Positions 5,131 to 7,243 of a stretch of 7,243 bases of DNA are shown one piece after another. Every line of letters begins with the position of its first letter. Within the stretch, counting starts at the first letter, position 1. The notes under the pieces are model-generated. The model made no database searches, was not told the origin of the DNA, and was given only the letters and a program-made list of their open reading frames with translations. A program made the translations under genes and the position numbers. Origin of the DNA: Gemmatimonadota bacterium (lineage in GTDB: Bacteria > Gemmatimonadota > Gemmatimonadetes > Gemmatimonadales > Gemmatimonadaceae); NCBI GenBank assembly GCA_031127185.1, contig JARIET010000147.1:1-7243 (forward strand), in the 5' to 3' direction.

Positions 5131-7243
5131 CTGACGCGCCGACCTCACGGAACGTCGCGCCCAAAGCTGCGATCACGGCCCCGGCAATCACGGGCTGGAT
5201 CGCCGATTCGGCCAAGCGCCATAGCATTACCCTGCTGGCAACAACGGTGATCATCGGCGTCGCCGACCTCCTGGGCGCCGCCGTCGATTCCCGTACGTAT
5301 GGTGTACTCGCCGCGTGGTTGGCGGCGACCTGGCTGGCAGCGCCGTGGGCCGCGCGACCGGCGACACATGCCGCGCGGTTACGTCGGTATGCGGCCACGC
5401 TCGTCATGGATGTGCTGATCCTCGGCGTCATCTACTATCTCATCGACGGAGCGCAGTACCTCGGCGTGGTCTTCTTCGCGCACATGGCGCTCATTGCGAG
5501 CGCCACGTTGCCGCGTCGCTGGGCGGTTGGCATCGCCGCGTTGATCATCTGCGTGTACGCAACGTTGGTCCTCCTGGTCACCAACGGGCTCGGCCTGCAG
5601 GCGTCTCCGATCGGCGCAGCTTCCATGGCAGGCAACCAGCTTTTCGCCGTGGCGGCGATCGCGTCGGCTGTAGGGATGGTGCTCCTGCTGATGCACCTCC
5701 AGTCGCGACTGGTGAAATCGATTCGCGATGCCGAGTCACGATACGTCACGCTGGTCCAGTCGGCGTCGGACATGGTGATGACGTTCGATCAGGACGGACG
5801 ATTTCTTGACGCCAATCCGGCGACGCTGCAGCAGTCGGGATATTCGTGGGACGACCTGAAGCGACTGCCGACCATGACGTTCTTCAACCAGGCGGAGTGG
5901 CCGTCCGTCGTTGACACGTTCCGCAAGACCATTGGGGGCGAATCGCAGCGTCTGGAGGTGCGATATATCCGCGCCGACGGGTCCGAGCGGTGGGTGGAGG
6001 GCGCTTCATCGCCGTTGACGGTCGATGACCGGCCGGCCGTGGTGTTGATTGCCCGCGATGTCACGGACGCGAGGCGCCAGGCTGACGCGCTGAGGCAGAA
6101 AGACGCACTCCTGGAAATGGTGCTGGAGGCGCTGGGTGCCGGATTTGTGGCGTTCGACCGTGAGCATCGCATCACGGCGGCCATCGGCGAGTGGGCCCGC
6201 CGACGCGAAGCGAAGGGCGAGGTATTGCTCGGACGGGACGTGCGGACGCTGCCCGGAGCGGCGGAGGCTGTCGGTGGCGCCGATGGCCTTGAGTGTCAGG
6301 TCCTTGACGGCGTCTCCAGCTCGGTGCGCTGGCGGCTTTCCACGAAGCGCGGCGAACGGATGATGCGCACCCACCTGGTGCCGCTCCGCGTTGGCCGGGG
6401 CGCCACCGTGATTGGCGGTGCAGGCCTCTGGGTTGACGAGACCGACCTGGTGCGCGCGGAGCAGGAGCGCGAACAGCTCCGTGAGCGGATGGCCGACATG
6501 GACCGCATGGAATCGCTGGGCAAACTGGTCTCCGGCGTCGCGCACGAGTTGAACAATCCGCTCGCCGCGATCCTGAATTTTGTGGAGGACCTGCTCGCCG
6601 ACACGCAGTCACCCGACCAACGACTTGGCCTTGAAGTGATTCAGGCGCAGGCGCTGCGATCGCGGACCATCGTGCGCGACCTTTTGACGTACGTGCGGCG
6701 CGACATCGCGCGGCCGCGGGCGTTGGTGACGCCAGGCCCGGTGCTGGACACGCTCGCGCGCGCCATGCGGCCGGGATTTGCCACGCAATCCGTCAACTTC
6801 AGCGTGGAAATCGCCGACGCGGCAACGCCGTTGATGCTTGATCGGACCGGGTTCGAGCAGGTGGTGACGAATCTCCTGACGAATGCCGCTCATGCGGCAG
6901 GGTCGGGCGGGAGCATTCGGCTGTCGAGCCGCGTGCGGCACGAACAGTTCGAGGTGATCGTCGAGGACAATGGAGCCGGGATCACGTCGGATGCGGCGAG
7001 TCGGATGTTCGAGCCGTTCTTCACGACCAAGCCGACAGGGCAGGGTGTGGGGCTCGGACTCTCGGTGTCCGCGGGCATCGTTCGCGCGCATGGCGGTACG
7101 CTTGTCGGTGAGAACCGCCCGGCGACGGCGGGAGGTGGCGCGCGTTTCGTCTTGCGGATCCCGATTGACTCGGCCGCTGCCGAGCTGGCGGCTGCCGGGC
7201 AAACGCCGCCGGGTGGATGGCCCGCGCTTCCGCTGGCCACTCA
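5127..7243 (+). CDS. Six-TM, two-PAS sensor histidine kinase (3' truncated)
   Basis: The frame stays open from ATG 5127 to the window end (705 codons). Six hydrophobic segments lie at residues ~34-50, 58-73, 88-106, 110-127, 132-151 and 171-190. PAS1 (~205-315, AESRYVTLVQSASDMVMTF to IARDVTDARR) is followed by a divergent PAS2 (~328-440, ending GAGLWVDET). A charged helix leads into the DHp domain with the phospho-acceptor His473 in GVAHELNNPLAAI. The HATPase boxes are complete: N box NLLTNAAHA (Asn586), G1 box EDNGAGI (Asp614), F box FEPFFTTK (~628-635) and G2 box GVGLGLSVS (~640-648). HELNNPL and FEPFFTTK resemble NtrB-like kinases. The protein should autophosphorylate on His473; its response regulator is not in view and may follow, or be fused after the Ala/Gly/Pro-rich tail. 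The start overlaps the HMA gene stop. It is a paralogue of the kinase-less protein at 3398. Confidence 0.93.
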   Translation, partial: MTDAPTSRNVAPKAAITAPAITGWIADSAKRHSITLLATTVIIGVADLLGAAVDSRTYGVLAAWLAATWLAAPWAARPATHAARLRRYAATLVMDVLILGVIYYLIDGAQYLGVVFFAHMALIASATLPRRWAVGIAALIICVYATLVLLVTNGLGLQASPIGAASMAGNQLFAVAAIASAVGMVLLLMHLQSRLVKSIRDAESRYVTLVQSASDMVMTFDQDGRFLDANPATLQQSGYSWDDLKRLPTMTFFNQAEWPSVVDTFRKTIGGESQRLEVRYIRADGSERWVEGASSPLTVDDRPAVVLIARDVTDARRQADALRQKDALLEMVLEALGAGFVAFDREHRITAAIGEWARRREAKGEVLLGRDVRTLPGAAEAVGGADGLECQVLDGVSSSVRWRLSTKRGERMMRTHLVPLRVGRGATVIGGAGLWVDETDLVRAEQEREQLRERMADMDRMESLGKLVSGVAHELNNPLAAILNFVEDLLADTQSPDQRLGLEVIQAQALRSRTIVRDLLTYVRRDIARPRALVTPGPVLDTLARAMRPGFATQSVNFSVEIADAATPLMLDRTGFEQVVTNLLTNAAHAAGSGGSIRLSSRVRHEQFEVIVEDNGAGITSDAASRMFEPFFTTKPTGQGVGLGLSVSAGIVRAHGGTLVGENRPATAGGGARFVLRIPIDSAAAELAAAGQTPPGGWPALPLAT

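Noticed and set aside
6006..6545. Minus-strand frames within the histidine kinase gene
   Set aside because: They are antisense to the unbroken kinase frame with its H-box, and none shows a known motif.

Overview
The window looks like a GC-rich chromosomal segment from an aerobic or facultative Gram-negative bacterium. Gemmatimonadota is my best guess, but it rests only on overall style: GC-rich codon use, purine-rich heptad repeats between genes, and an unusual EF-P loop. The evidence is an outer-membrane-type lipoprotein cytochrome next to a SoxC sulfur/sulfite dehydrogenase, tRNAs without an encoded CCA end, and a large membrane histidine kinase. All genes I accept lie on the + strand.

Layout. 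(1) 1-1625: the 3' part of soxC, overlapping by one base a small monohaem c-type cytochrome that fills the SoxD position. Its leader peptide contains nine copies of a 7-bp repeat. (2) 1626-2289: a sigma70-like promoter and efp (elongation factor P) with Asn at the usual modification site. A GC-rich hairpin follows. (3) 2343-3269: seven tRNA genes in a row (His-GTG, Trp-CCA, Glu-CTC, Glu-TTC, Asp-GTC, Leu-GAG, Thr-CGT). Two spacers carry inverted arrays of the heptad family seen in the cytochrome leader. (4) 3398-4762: a six-TM, two-PAS membrane protein with no kinase core, then a likely terminator. (5) 4832-4904: tRNA-Gly-CCC. (6) 4927-7243: a 67-aa heavy-metal-associated (CopZ-like) protein whose stop overlaps the start of a six-TM, two-PAS histidine kinase. 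The kinase runs off the 3' end.

How the genes work together. SoxC and the cytochrome should form the molybdenum/haem dehydrogenase that passes electrons from sulfur compounds to the respiratory chain. efp and the tRNAs form a translation block. The two membrane PAS proteins are clear paralogues over their whole shared length. The first stops just where the second begins its DHp helix, so it is either a kinase-less decoy or partner, or a decayed copy. The tight coupling of the metallochaperone to the kinase suggests, but does not prove, a metal-related signal.

The most notable points are the in-frame heptad array in the cytochrome signal peptide and its dispersed relatives between tRNAs, the kinase/kinase-less paralogue pair around tRNA-Gly and copZ, and the EF-P loop. 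No intergenic stretch exceeds 300 bp. No CRISPR array, insertion sequence or phage gene was seen.
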